From Algoriphagus iocasae (GTDB taxonomy: Bacteria; Bacteroidota; Bacteroidia; Cytophagales; Cyclobacteriaceae): 64,000 bases of DNA. Shown in pieces: positions 16,923 through 24,756 of the stretch (positions are counted from its first letter, which is position 1; the number at the start of each line of letters is the position of its first letter). The notes under the pieces were generated by a model. That model was not told where the DNA came from. It made no database searches and saw nothing but the letters and a program-made list of their open reading frames with translations. The stretch is from positions 868,001-932,000 of the forward strand of contig NZ_JACIJO010000002.1 in NCBI RefSeq assembly GCF_014206875.1. Direction: 5' to 3'. The position numbers and the translations under genes are program-made.

Positions 16923-17753
16923 TTATTCTTTTTCTTTTTCAAATATTTTCTCAAAAGCATGGTAAACAGCCATGTGTAAGGCGTCACCATGGGTTTTGTC
17001 TTCTAAAAACTCGTAGAACAATTTTGTGTTCGAACCATTATTCTTTTTCAATAAATCATACAACTCTTTTGCGGTTCGTTCCATTACTTCTCCTTCCTTC
17101 CCTCCGGCAATATAAATTGACTTATGAGAGTCGAAAGTAGTTGGGATTTGATCTAACAATCTCTCATCGTCCCACCAAAGACTGGGGCTCACGATGATGT
17201 AGTTGTCAAAAAGTGCTGGTTCTTTAAAAAGTATTTCTGTTGCTAATAATCCTCCCAAGGATTGACCTATAATAGTTTTGGTTTGAGTGGTTCTAAATTT
17301 GGAATCAATAAATGGCTGTAATTCTTCTTTTAAAAAGTTGATGAAAACTTCTGATTTTCCAGAGGTCGGGAATTCCTTTTGGTCAAGTTCATTTTGGGAT
17401 GGGTAAGTGAAATCTCTTTTTCGGTCCACGTTTCCGATTCCCACTACAATGGATTCGGGAATCATATTAATCCAGGAAAAAGAACCAAACTGAACGATTC
17501 CAGAAATGTGTATAAAATCCTCATCTAGTGAACCATCCAAGAGATAAATTACTGGATATTTTTTGGTGAGGTCTTCTGAATAATTTGCCGGCAAATAGAT
17601 ATTTAATTCCCGGGTTTCATTCAATTGATCTGATTTAATCCGGATGGTTTATCCGATGGATAAATCTGATTCAGAGATGATATCAGGTAGAGTTTGTCCT
17701 ACCAAGGGGGAACAAGCCAATAGTAATAAGGCAAGGAGTGCGGTATATTTCAT
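16923..17753 (-). pseudogene. Secreted alpha/beta-hydrolase esterase interrupted by an in-frame TAA
   Basis: An ATG at 17751-17753 begins a signal peptide (MKYTALLALLLLACSPLVGQ), then 14 more codons end at TAA 17649-17651. The same frame continues as TIRIKSDQLNETRELNIYLP and runs open to 16923. The second part is a PF00756-type esterase (IroE/Fes-like), with nucleophile elbow IIGQSLGGLL and a C-terminal His near KTHGDALHMA. In relatives the interrupted stretch reads IGK-T-V-T-I, so a Lys-to-stop substitution (AAA to TAA) is likely. Internal translation from a TTG at 17624 would give an unexported 233-residue fragment. The gene may be dead, or the stop could be an assembly error. Confidence 0.75.
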
Positions 17754-17877
17754 ATTTCGATATTCTCAAAAATGCAAAAACGGAATTTTCAATAGAAGGA
17801 AGCAGGATAAGCAATGAAAAAAATATCAGAAAATGAAATTATTGATGATTCTTGGAAACCCATTTTGGCACTTGATT

Positions 17878-18777
17878 TTATTTAGGATCTATCGGTGTAA
17901 TTGAATAGCCAAGTGCTGTCAATTGGTTTATCAGCCCACATTCATACATTAAATGACTTAAACCAACTGCAATAAAGCAATCCTTCTTTTCTATTGAGTC
18001 GGTAATTTCTTTCATCCAACTGTTTTTTTTATCCGTCAATACGAGTGCATTTCTACATGGTGTATTCAATTGGTAATCAATCTCCATTTGAGAATACCAA
18101 TTCGTTTCTTCACAGTTGTTTAGGTTATCGGTTTTGATTTTTTCAATGATATTTGCGAGCCTTCGCTTATGTGTTCTTAGAGGCATTCCCTCCACATCTT
18201 GATTGATTAATGTGATTTGTTTTTCCGTCGTTTCAAGCCCGAGAAGGTCGATCTTTTGTTCGATGGCTAACGATCCGATATAATCATCTAATGAAAGAGA
18301 AGTGTCATTTTCTCTTTTGTTTAAACATACTTGTTGTTTGAAATGTCGGTTTAGAAAAGCATACATCTCAGGCGCTGTCATTTTATGATAATCAGTGGGG
18401 CTTTTAGCAAAGAGGCTGTCGATGAAGGCCAACTCTTCCTTGCTAAAGTACTTCTTCCAAGGTGTAATTTCGGTTCTACTGTTGATGATATCTTCAGCAG
18501 TTTCTCCTGGAATAGTTAGGTTTTCCTTTATCAGTAATTCACTGGATGCAAGGGCCTGATTTGCTATAGATAATGAGTCGAAAAACTCTTTTCCAAATGC
18601 GTGATGGGTTCCAAATAAATAGGAAACGTGATGATTGTTGGGGGAAGTTATCTTAAAAAATATGGTATTGATTGAATCAGAATGTTTGTTGTCGTTAGTT
18701 TGAGCAAAGCCAAATTGAGTCGATAGGAGCGATAAAAAGATCAGGAAATATATACGTCTTTTTACTGTGTAGTCCAT
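17878..18777 (-). CDS. TraB/GumN-family protein, exported
   Basis: The 299-residue protein has a signal peptide (residues 1-26, ending QFGFAQ). PF01963 landmarks are the first motif YLFGTHHAFGKEFFDSL (about 53-69), LLGLETTEKQI in the middle, and the closing CFIAVGLSHLMYECGL with a Gly-x-x-His. The family is Tiki-like and predicted to be a metalloprotease or hydrolase using His and Glu residues. Its start overlaps the end of the upstream gene by 16 bases, so the two are co-transcribed and probably work on the same exported process. Confidence 0.85.
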   Translation of the reverse strand: MDYTVKRRIYFLIFLSLLSTQFGFAQTNDNKHSDSINTIFFKITSPNNHHVSYLFGTHHAFGKEFFDSLSIANQALASSELLIKENLTIPGETAEDIINSRTEITPWKKYFSKEELAFIDSLFAKSPTDYHKMTAPEMYAFLNRHFKQQVCLNKRENDTSLSLDDYIGSLAIEQKIDLLGLETTEKQITLINQDVEGMPLRTHKRRLANIIEKIKTDNLNNCEETNWYSQMEIDYQLNTPCRNALVLTDKKNSWMKEITDSIEKKDCFIAVGLSHLMYECGLINQLTALGYSITPIDPK

Positions 18778-19664
18778 ATCACTCTTTGGCTATTTTGTTC
18801 AGAAACTAGGGTTAGGTGAGGTTTAGGAGTGCTTCCATCAAAAACCAATTTGGATGAAAATAGTAATTTTTCCTTGTTTCTAAAGGCTACCCAATGTGGA
18901 GTCAATGGGTCTTTTTGTTGAAGAATGATTTGACGATTCCCATTTGCTTTGATTAAATCAAAGGATCTTCTTCCCCAATAGGAAAGCAGTAATTCTCCCT
19001 CGGAATAATCCGCATCAAAAACCTGGTTTCTGTTCATTGGAGCATCCTCCACATTGGGGTCAGTTAGGTCATTCCATTGTTTCAGGAGGCTGCCATTTTG
19101 ATTAACCAAATAGCAAGAATTCTCGCCCAAAAGTAGGATTTGGTTTTCCTCAACAGCCCTGATTCTATTAATTGGTTGATCAAATTCGAAATAGGTTTTT
19201 GGCTGTTCTCCTTTCTTTAAGCGATAGATTTTAGGGTATTTACCAAAAACCATTTCATTATCAGAAAGCATAAAAAATCCACCTTCGCCAATTCTATAAT
19301 CGTCTTTGAACCAGTCCCAAATCACCTGAGGTTCCTTATCAATGGTAGATTTTAAAACTCTAACTTGAAACTCATCGGAAGCTTGTAAAAACCTTCTTTC
19401 AATCAAGAAGATTTCATTTTGCTTGGTATAAAGCATGAAGTCACTTGCGGCATGCTCGGATTGAAAAAACACGTTTGGTTCAGCCCCTTCCGTCCAGATC
19501 ATCACGCAGGCATGGTGGTCAGGGTCATTGATTGGATTGATATAAGACCAAAGCACACTTTCACCAATAGTAATCATATTTCCTGTTGGGTGTGCAAATG
19601 CAAACGGGGTTTGGAAAAGTATAAATATTACTATGATGAAATTTTTGATGCTTAGTGATTTCAT
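18762..19664 (-). CDS. Exported protein of unknown function, probable beta-propeller
   Basis: The 300-residue protein has a clear signal peptide ending AFAHP. The mature part is all-beta in appearance, with repeated aromatic strands about 40 residues apart (VIWDWFKDD, MVFGKYPKIYRL, QILLLGENSCYLVN, LLLSYWGRRSFDLI). This fits a small propeller but I recognise no named family. It overlaps the TraB/GumN gene by 16 bases and lies immediately beside the first palindrome of the cassette-like region, whose arm begins 16 bp upstream of its start codon. Confidence 0.65.
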   Translation of the reverse strand: MKSLSIKNFIIVIFILFQTPFAFAHPTGNMITIGESVLWSYINPINDPDHHACVMIWTEGAEPNVFFQSEHAASDFMLYTKQNEIFLIERRFLQASDEFQVRVLKSTIDKEPQVIWDWFKDDYRIGEGGFFMLSDNEMVFGKYPKIYRLKKGEQPKTYFEFDQPINRIRAVEENQILLLGENSCYLVNQNGSLLKQWNDLTDPNVEDAPMNRNQVFDADYSEGELLLSYWGRRSFDLIKANGNRQIILQQKDPLTPHWVAFRNKEKLLFSSKLVFDGSTPKPHLTLVSEQNSQRVIWTTQ

Positions 19665-19679
19665 TTTTTTATTTAGGCT

Positions 19680-19812
19680 AACGGTTCGCAGCTACCCGAA
19701 GGGCGGGATTTTTACCACAAAACTTGATTTGAAAAACTAATGTTTGATTAACCACAAAACTGTCTTTGGAACACGAAACCCCGCCTTTTGGGTTGGTGCT
19801 GTGTGTGCCGTT
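19680..19812. repeat. attC-like palindrome, site A
   Basis: The left arm (19680-19707) begins aacgg and contains cccgaagggcggg. The right arm (19779-19812) contains ccccgccttttggg and ends gtgtgtgccgtt. They pair imperfectly over more than 20 bp around a 70-bp central segment. The right arm ends one base before the stop of the 170-residue cassette gene. Confidence 0.6.
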
Positions 19813-19813
19813 T

Positions 19814-20326
19814 TTACTTCTGTCGCCACGTTTCTATTGTGTTTTTATATTCAGATTCAGCTTGCTCTTTTGCGTCTTCAATTTTGTCGTGAAAAGTGTC
19901 AGTAATTGTAGACCAGTCGCTGTCACATCCAAACAAATAATAACCTGATTCATTGTCGTATTCGCAAATGGCAAGACAAGAAATATCATTTACTTGTTGA
20001 CCTCCAATAAAATGTTTGGTCTTGTCTGTCTTTTCATGTCTACTATCAATGTCCGTATAAAATAAAGTCTTTGCACCCCCTATTAAGTCAGGAACTGGAT
20101 CGAGTTTATAAATTAAGTCATAAACAAAGTCCATGTGATTTTTATGTCTAGAAACACTGACACCGAAAATTCCAGTCTTTCCCGGCTCATGCTCTATTAA
20201 GTCAAAAAGGTCAAAGATATCTTTGTCATTTTCATCCTCCGGAAATTCCTCAACGAATTTGTCAAAGGAAATTTGTCTCTTTAGTAAAGCTCTTGTTAGT
20301 TGTGATGCTGTTTCTTTATCAGTCAT
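19814..20326 (-). CDS. Cassette-borne hypothetical protein
   Basis: The 170-residue acidic, soluble protein belongs to no family I recognise. The N-terminal third is helical and charged (QISFDKFVEEFPEDENDKD). A central block, IFGVSVSRHKNHMDFVYDLI, is followed by AKTLFYTDIDSRHEK, and the C-terminal part has CLAICEYDNESGYYLFGCDS, then a helical tail. There is no signal or membrane segment. It lies between palindromes A and B with its stop one base from A and its start about 12 bp from B, which marks it as a single-gene cassette. Confidence 0.65.
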   Translation of the reverse strand: MTDKETASQLTRALLKRQISFDKFVEEFPEDENDKDIFDLFDLIEHEPGKTGIFGVSVSRHKNHMDFVYDLIYKLDPVPDLIGGAKTLFYTDIDSRHEKTDKTKHFIGGQQVNDISCLAICEYDNESGYYLFGCDSDWSTITDTFHDKIEDAKEQAESEYKNTIETWRQK

Positions 20327-20337
20327 AAAATGGCATA

Positions 20338-20459
20338 TAACAACACGCTATCAGGCGTGGAGATTTATATCTTCTAAAGTTAAATATTACACTGATCTTT
20401 CTTTTCACTCTGGTCTTTCCAAACAACTAAAACTCCATGACTGATCAGCGAATGTTGTA
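20338..20459. repeat. attC-like palindrome, site B
   Basis: Left arm taacaacacgctatcag (20338-20354) and right arm ctgatcagcgaatgttgta (20441-20459) are imperfect inverted copies around an 86-bp middle. CAAC and GTTG cores are at the outer ends. Confidence 0.6.
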
Positions 20460-20468
20460 CTCTGTCTT

Positions 20469-21047
20469 TTAGTTATTCAAAAAGTAGCTAGCAATCTTGC
20501 TGGTCACATAAAATGAAGAGCATATTGAAGTGTTAACTATTATTTGTTCGTTTGCTATTTCGTTCCAATAACTCACCTCTTCCTGACTGCTATCATAGAA
20601 AATTGCGGTATTAGAATAAACTGAAGGAGGTGGAGGAGGCATATCATTTAGCGGAATTTCTCCTTTTTTATTTTTCCTCCTTTTAGGAGTTCTTAATTCA
20701 AATTTATCAAGCTGATTCCCAACAATTAGATACTGCTCACCAAACTTGAATATTTGGTCACAATTTCCACCGAATTGTCTTACAAAAATGGTTTTTGAAT
20801 TTAGATTCCCTTTAATGATAGAATCGATTTCAATTAGGACATCATATCCTTGGTTACGTTGATCCCACATTTCGTTCACTTCGGAGTTAAACCCGATATT
20901 TTTGATAGCATGACCTATTACCACAAAATCAACCTCATTAATCATTTGTTTTGCTGATAAGCTATCAAGTGGAAAGCAAGTACATGCAATAACACGTTCG
21001 CTTACACCTATAAATATTATAAAAAAGAAAATATTTTTAAGTCTCAT
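20469..21047 (-). CDS. Secreted NTR/TIMP-like protein
   Basis: The 192-residue protein has a signal peptide (about 1-21), and the mature chain begins CTCFP. This Cys-x-Cys start is the hallmark of TIMP/netrin-like (NTR) domains. Later strands fit that OB-fold: VDFVVIGHAIKNI, YDVLIEIDSIIKGN, FVRQFGGNCDQIF and KFGEQYLIVG. A proline-rich stretch (DMPPPPPSVY) follows the domain. Bacterial NTR-domain proteins are secreted or periplasmic with unknown partners; protease inhibition is known only for animal TIMPs. It sits between palindromes B and C as a single-gene cassette. Confidence 0.72.
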   Translation of the reverse strand: MRLKNIFFFIIFIGVSERVIACTCFPLDSLSAKQMINEVDFVVIGHAIKNIGFNSEVNEMWDQRNQGYDVLIEIDSIIKGNLNSKTIFVRQFGGNCDQIFKFGEQYLIVGNQLDKFELRTPKRRKNKKGEIPLNDMPPPPPSVYSNTAIFYDSSQEEVSYWNEIANEQIIVNTSICSSFYVTSKIASYFLNN

Positions 21048-21068
21048 AAATCAGCTTTCCTGGATGGT

Positions 21069-21152
21069 GTACAACGTTTGATGTATGAATCTGTAGCTTT
21101 GGTTTGTGTGTTTGCCTTGTGCGGCTATAATTTCATACATGGTGTTGTAGCC
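21069..21152. repeat. attC-like palindrome, site C
   Basis: Left arm gtacaacgtttgatgtatga (21069-21088) pairs with right arm tttcatacatggtgttgtag (21131-21150). The outer flank is ggctacaacacc when read from the other strand. The compact 84-bp site has an asymmetric centre. Confidence 0.65.
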
Positions 21153-21157
21153 AGTTT

Positions 21158-22078
21158 TCATTTCTTGAGTTCATATGTTTCTAATAGATAAACCGCCAGA
21201 GTTGATGCTGCTCCAACAGCTAGTTTTGCATGTCTAGGTTGTAACCCTCTAAAATTCCCGTCTTTACCATGACCACTTCCGTACTCGTTTCTTACCTCTG
21301 CGATTCCTTGAACCACTGCAGATAGGCTTCCTAGAATTTGCTTAATTGAACTGGCTGCTTTGGTCTCATTGGGTATGTCATTTGGTGTCAATTTCAATAA
21401 TTTAGTAGTTTCTTTCATTAATCTTCCCTAATCCCAATCCTTATTATATTTTTCTTTGCTTCCTTCAAATATTGATTTGCAGCAGGTTTCTATGAGCTCT
21501 TTTGAAAGACCTATAGAGACGTGTGGAGCAGCTTCAATAGAAGATTCCATTAGGTTTATTTGTTGGGTAACATATTCGGCGTCCAGAATTTTCTTTATAT
21601 CAACTCCTTTTTTCTCAATTGAATCTTTTCCAGTCAATTTCAGATGGCCAACAAAAATAGGTTTATCTGATATTTTAGTTTTTTCAATTATTTCGAAATT
21701 ATCAGTCTTTAAATTGTCGTTAAAAAGCTGAACCATTTTTATGGCTTCAGAAGTATCAGGTCTCACCAAAGGGTGAACCATTTCGCATAAAAAGTTTAAG
21801 AAAGTCGAGTCATCGCATTTTAGCAGATTAAATCTTTCATCATTAAATATCCAGTTATCGGGCCAGTCATAGGGATTGTTTATTCTGTGTTGCCAAATAT
21901 CTCCTGCGGCATTATCAAATCGACTATCCAATGATGGCATATCGTCCAAGTTGAATACTCTTGATAGAAAATCAGGTTCATCAAGTCTGCCAGACCACCA
22001 AAAACCTTCGACTTGAATAAAGTCAAAGATGTTTCTTCTTGTAACTTCTGAAATTTTATTAGACATCTTTTTCTTCAA
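21158..22078 (-). pseudogene. Abi (abortive infection) family gene split by an amber codon
   Basis: The upstream part (start 22078 or the ATG at 22066) carries an Abi N-terminal domain: SEVTRRNIFDFIQVEGFWW, NPYDWPDNWIFND and LCEMVHPLVRPD. It stops at TAG 21428-21430 directly after YNKDWD. The same frame continues GRLMKETTKLLKLTPNDIP and ends with the Abi_C signature EVRNEYGSGHGKDG, then QPRHAKLAVGAAS and LLETYE (stop 21158). Relatives have Leu at the amber position (DWDL). One substitution, TTG to TAG, would explain it. Abi proteins stop growth of phage-infected cells. Unless the amber is suppressed, or 86 residues of Abi_C restart at the ATG at 21418, the gene is inactive. Confidence 0.78.
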
Positions 22079-22409
22079 TTAATTCAATCTGAAGTTCGGG
22101 TTTCAGGGTGATCTTTATGATATAGTTTTCAGAAGTAATCATTAGCCTTTTTTCTTCTTTTCTATCACTTAAGATAGATAGTGTTGAAACACTATTTAAT
22201 TGGATATTTGACAATTCTAGAGAATCACTTTTGACAAAAAACTTTAATTCTCCATACGAAGGACAAATTTTGACAGTAAATGATTGATTTTTTGCATTAA
22301 TATAATGATAGGTAGATTCATTATAGAAAAATGGGACATCATCCGAATCCAAGGACATTGGTTCGCATTCAAAAAATGACATAAAATCTACTTCGTCTGG
22401 ATATTTCAT
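22059..22409 (-). CDS. Cassette-borne hypothetical protein upstream of the Abi gene
   Basis: The reading frame is open from 22529, but its first 40 codons read through palindrome D, so I place the start at the ATG at 22407-22409 (MKYPDEVDFMSFFECEPMSL), giving 116 residues. The protein looks all-beta, with no signal and no recognised family. Its end overlaps the Abi gene start by 20 bases, so the pair probably forms one two-gene cassette and may act together in phage defence. That role is inferred from position. Confidence 0.6.
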   Translation of the reverse strand: MKYPDEVDFMSFFECEPMSLDSDDVPFFYNESTYHYINAKNQSFTVKICPSYGELKFFVKSDSLELSNIQLNSVSTLSILSDRKEEKRLMITSENYIIKITLKPELQIELIEEKDV

Positions 22410-22418
22410 TCTCTTATT

Positions 22419-22552
22419 GGCTACAACATTTTGCATATGGCTTGTGGCGGTTTCGAAGCGCTTTCCTGTCGGCAAAAACCAAAACTGGCTACGGAGCGAA
22501 AACCTTGCTGGCAGCCGCTCACCCGCCATAAGCTATATGTGTTGTGTGTGCC
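22419..22552. repeat. attC-like palindrome, site D
   Basis: The left arm (22419-22450) reads ggctacaaca, then catatggc and tgtggcgg. The right arm (22522-22552) reads acccgccata, agctatatgt and gttgtgtgtgcc. Pairing extends over about 28 bp. The group II intron begins within the last bases of the right arm. Confidence 0.65.
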
Positions 22553-22642
22553 TTGAATGGTGAATATAGACCAAAAAGATGGTCGTTCCAACGGGTGAAA
22601 TGCCTGTGCCGATAACTATCGGTATCCCTTAAGCGCGGGAGT

Positions 22643-22667
22643 TCCCGATAAGAATCGGGACAGGCTG
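22643..22667. repeat. REP-like GC-rich palindrome, copy 1
   Basis: The palindrome tcccgataagaatcggga, followed by caggctg, lies inside domain I of the group II intron. It is the same family as the copies at 23192 and 55706. Confidence 0.6.
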
Positions 22668-23167
22668 TTACCCGAAGCCAAGCAAATGGCAAGCTGGTTT
22701 GCCGTGAGGCATGCAGTGAAGCCCGCCTCCCGGAGGGCAGGTAAGCCAGACTGCGGTGTCTGTACTGAAGAACATGAACCACATACGGAGGCTATGAGGT
22801 CGGATGAGGTAACACATGCTGCCGAAGTCCCAACTTTCCGAAAGGGAGGAAGTACCAAAATAGTAGATGTGGCAGCGATAGGCACAAGGATATTCACCTT
22901 ACCGAGAGGACTGAGCGTCAAGAATTCTTCCTGTGGAAGAATTTAGCGAAGGGCCAGGATGCAGGGAAGGGATAGACGTCTGGAACGTCCAAGAGAAGTC
23001 AGCCGAGGTCATAGTAGCTACGAGGAACGAGCCATAAGAACTATGGAGGTCTCACAGAAGTAGTGAAGGACTGAACATCTTGTGAAATGAAAATTCGATA
23101 AGGAGCCTTTGTGTAGCCTTATCTTAAAAGTAATGGAAAGGAATAGCTGGTGTAAAGAGCAACTATT

Positions 23168-23692
23168 CTATGCTTGATGAACCGCCGTATACAGCCTGTC
23201 CCGATTTATCGGGAAGACCCGTACGTACGGTGGTGTGAGAGCCTCTCCCTGCTGGTGTTTGATAGCGGGGCTGGCTACTCGATTGGCATCAGTTTTTTTA
23301 ATCTTTTTCGTCCAAGTTATTGAAACGATAAGGCTTGATATCAGTCCAAAAGCTAAAAAAATCAAGAGTGCCGAAGTTGGCATTTGAGGTTCTCCTTCAA
23401 TTTGAGTGTCAGTAAGATGGTTGTATAGTAGAAAAAGTGGTCCAGTAATCCAGAGAATTGTCACGAATGTTAAAAAACTAAATGCTAGGGATTTGATAAA
23501 CCTATATGTTGTGATTTCATCCTTAATGCGATTCAATATTTGCCAGTCGAGAAGTCCTATAATTATAAAATATAATATGAATCTTAGAAGGATAGGAGTC
23601 GTTTCAAAGTAGTCACCGAGCAGAATTATACCAAAGAGTAGAATTCCCTTAATCAACGAGATCAAAATATAATTGCCGATTATTTTTTTCAT
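23168..23692 (-). CDS. Cassette-borne four-helix membrane protein, C-terminus replaced by intron sequence
   Basis: The native part (residues 1 to about 136) has four hydrophobic helices, including LLFGIILLGDYF, FILYFIIIGLLDWQIL, LTFVTILWITGPLFLLY and LLIFLAFGLISSLIVSITW, and ends with a basic tail (KKIKKTDAN). No family is recognised. From about 23283 downward the frame runs antisense through the 3' end of the group II intron, adding some 38 foreign residues to a stop at 23168. Removing the intron at its upstream GTT would give a stop within three codons, so the insertion probably altered only the tail. Confidence 0.6.
   Translation of the reverse strand: MKKIIGNYILISLIKGILLFGIILLGDYFETTPILLRFILYFIIIGLLDWQILNRIKDEITTYRFIKSLAFSFLTFVTILWITGPLFLLYNHLTDTQIEGEPQMPTSALLIFLAFGLISSLIVSITWTKKIKKTDANRVASPAIKHQQGEALTPPYVRVFPINRDRLYTAVHQA
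23192..23215. repeat. REP-like palindrome, copy 2, in intron domain V
   Basis: cagcctgtcccgatttatcg (23192-23211), then ggaa, occupies the apical loop of domain V of the group II intron, between ccgtata and cccgtacgtacgg. Group II domain V is normally about 34 nt, so this copy makes it abnormally long. Confidence 0.65.
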
Positions 23693-23702
23693 TTCAAATT
23701 GA

Positions 23703-23832
23703 TGCCAACGGCCCCGCTAAGAAACGTGCGGCTTTCGAACCGTAAATGTCTTCGCGAGAAGAATTTTCGTTTGAAAGATAAATCTTGAATTTTTACTGTT
23801 CACCGAGCATGTTTTCTTAGCGATTGTTGGCA
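23703..23832. repeat. attC-like palindrome, site E
   Basis: Left arm tgccaacggccccgctaaga (23703-23722) pairs with right arm ttcttagcgattgttggca (23814-23832). The stop codon of the downstream lipoprotein gene (23817-23819) lies inside the right arm, so its last residues are encoded by the palindrome. Confidence 0.65.
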
Positions 23833-24416
23833 GCAGCTTTTCTATTGAAATATTTTTCAAATTCTTCCCTTATGTCTACCGGGTTAATGACCTTGGGTAA
23901 ACTATCTGGTTGAAACAGTATTGTTGTCCAGCCTCTTGAAGCAGAAGATTTTGTGTCAATCAGTAATGTCTTTGAGTCAGCCTGTATAAACTTCAAATAA
24001 CGAGTCTTAGGGTAAACCGATTTAACACCGTTCTGAGTCATAAATTGATCTGCCTCATACTTGTAATAGTTGTTGTCGTCTGCAACGGTGTAAAAGTCAT
24101 CACCTAATTCTTTAATCATTTCTTGCACTTCAAGGCTGTCAGGACTCACGAACACAATAGCGTCCTGCTCAATGACAGTCGGGGTGTGTCCATTTGATTC
24201 GGTTACAACATAGTTGTTGATGTCCATTGATCTGTAGTACGCGTTCCAATTTTCTTCTTCCGTTTTCGAAGATTCTTCTACCTGTCCAGAGTCGTCTTGT
24301 TTAACAGAATCTTGAGTAAATGGGTCAGCGTTTTCGGTTTCCCTGTTCGTCTCATTTGGTTGGGTAGAACATCCCATGAGTTGAATCGTGAATATGAAGA
24401 GAATCAGTCGTTTCAT
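23817..24416 (-). CDS. Cassette-borne lipoprotein of unknown function
   Basis: The 199-residue protein has a lipoprotein signal with lipobox LMGC at Cys16, then a low-complexity acidic linker (Glu/Asp/Ser/Gln-rich, about 20-55). A folded domain follows, with INNYVVTESNGHTPTVIEQ, MIKELGDDFYTVADDNNYY and SVYPKTRYLKFIQ. No family is recognised. The last codons (AANNR) and the stop are made by palindrome E. It probably faces the periplasm or outer surface. Confidence 0.65.
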   Translation of the reverse strand: MKRLILFIFTIQLMGCSTQPNETNRETENADPFTQDSVKQDDSGQVEESSKTEEENWNAYYRSMDINNYVVTESNGHTPTVIEQDAIVFVSPDSLEVQEMIKELGDDFYTVADDNNYYKYEADQFMTQNGVKSVYPKTRYLKFIQADSKTLLIDTKSSASRGWTTILFQPDSLPKVINPVDIREEFEKYFNRKAAANNR

Positions 24417-24427
24417 TTTAAGTTGCT

Positions 24428-24496
24428 GCCAACGTTTAGTATAACAAGCTTAGCATCCCGAAGGGTGCTATGATTTGTTATACAGTGTTGTAGGGC
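24428..24496. repeat. attC-like palindrome, site F
   Basis: This is the most compact site: gccaacgtttagtataacaa (24428-24447) then gcttagcatccc, a gaa loop at 24460-24462, then gggtgctatgatttgttata and cagtgttgtagggc. Nearly the whole 69 bp folds into one hairpin with bulges. The stop of the 95-residue gene (24468-24470) is inside the right arm. Confidence 0.7.
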
Positions 24497-24755
24497 GTTT
24501 TTTTATTTCTTTTATGATTCGATAAATTAAGTATCCAATCGCAATTAGATTGATAATTTGCCAAACATTTAATCCGATATAATTCACTTTTTGCCAAAAG
24601 GTCATACTCTCTAAACTCCAATATTCGCCTTTACTCTCGTCATAAAAATCGTCATAATTCATTAGCAAAAGAGCTAGAACGAAATATATAGCCAAGTCGA
24701 GAATAATTATTCCCACTGCTATTTGAATGTTCTTTATAGTCAAATATCTATTCAT
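24468..24755 (-). CDS. Cassette-borne small two-helix membrane protein
   Basis: The 95-residue protein has two helices, IQIAVGIIILDLAIYFVLALL (21 residues including flanks, about 10-30) and an IGLNVWQIINLIAIGYLIYRII segment near 57-78, joined by an acidic aromatic loop (DDFYDESKGEYW) and closed by a basic tail (KEIKKRP). No family is recognised. The terminal residues TTLYNKS are encoded by palindrome F. It starts one base after the stop of the next upstream gene, so the two form a two-gene cassette. Confidence 0.65.
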   Translation of the reverse strand: MNRYLTIKNIQIAVGIIILDLAIYFVLALLLMNYDDFYDESKGEYWSLESMTFWQKVNYIGLNVWQIINLIAIGYLIYRIIKEIKKRPTTLYNKS

Positions 24756-24756
24756 T

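Larger units (their letters stand above)
22546..23283 (+). mobile_element. Group II intron, ORF-less, inserted at an attC-like site
   Basis: The 5' end is GTGTG at 22544 or 22546; the exact base is ambiguous because palindrome D supplies the same letters. The 3' end is about 23283 after ctactcgat. Domain V is recognisable: gaaccgccgtata (23179 onward, CGC triad) pairs with tacgtacggtggt, followed by gtgtgagag. A domain VI-like stem (ctctccctgctgg / gcggggctggctactcgat) follows. About 23000 a vestige of the maturase leader (frame reading REVSRGHSSYEE) remains, but no reverse transcriptase ORF, so splicing or mobility would need a protein in trans. Short ORFs inside it are not genes. Confidence 0.8.

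Noticed and set aside
22059..22529. Longer 156-residue version of the gene upstream of the Abi gene
   Set aside because: The first 40 codons pass through palindrome D, so the ATG at 22409 is the more credible start.
22616..22946. Overlapping short frames on both strands
   Set aside because: They lie inside the group II intron RNA; the sequence is constrained by RNA folding and the translations resemble no protein.
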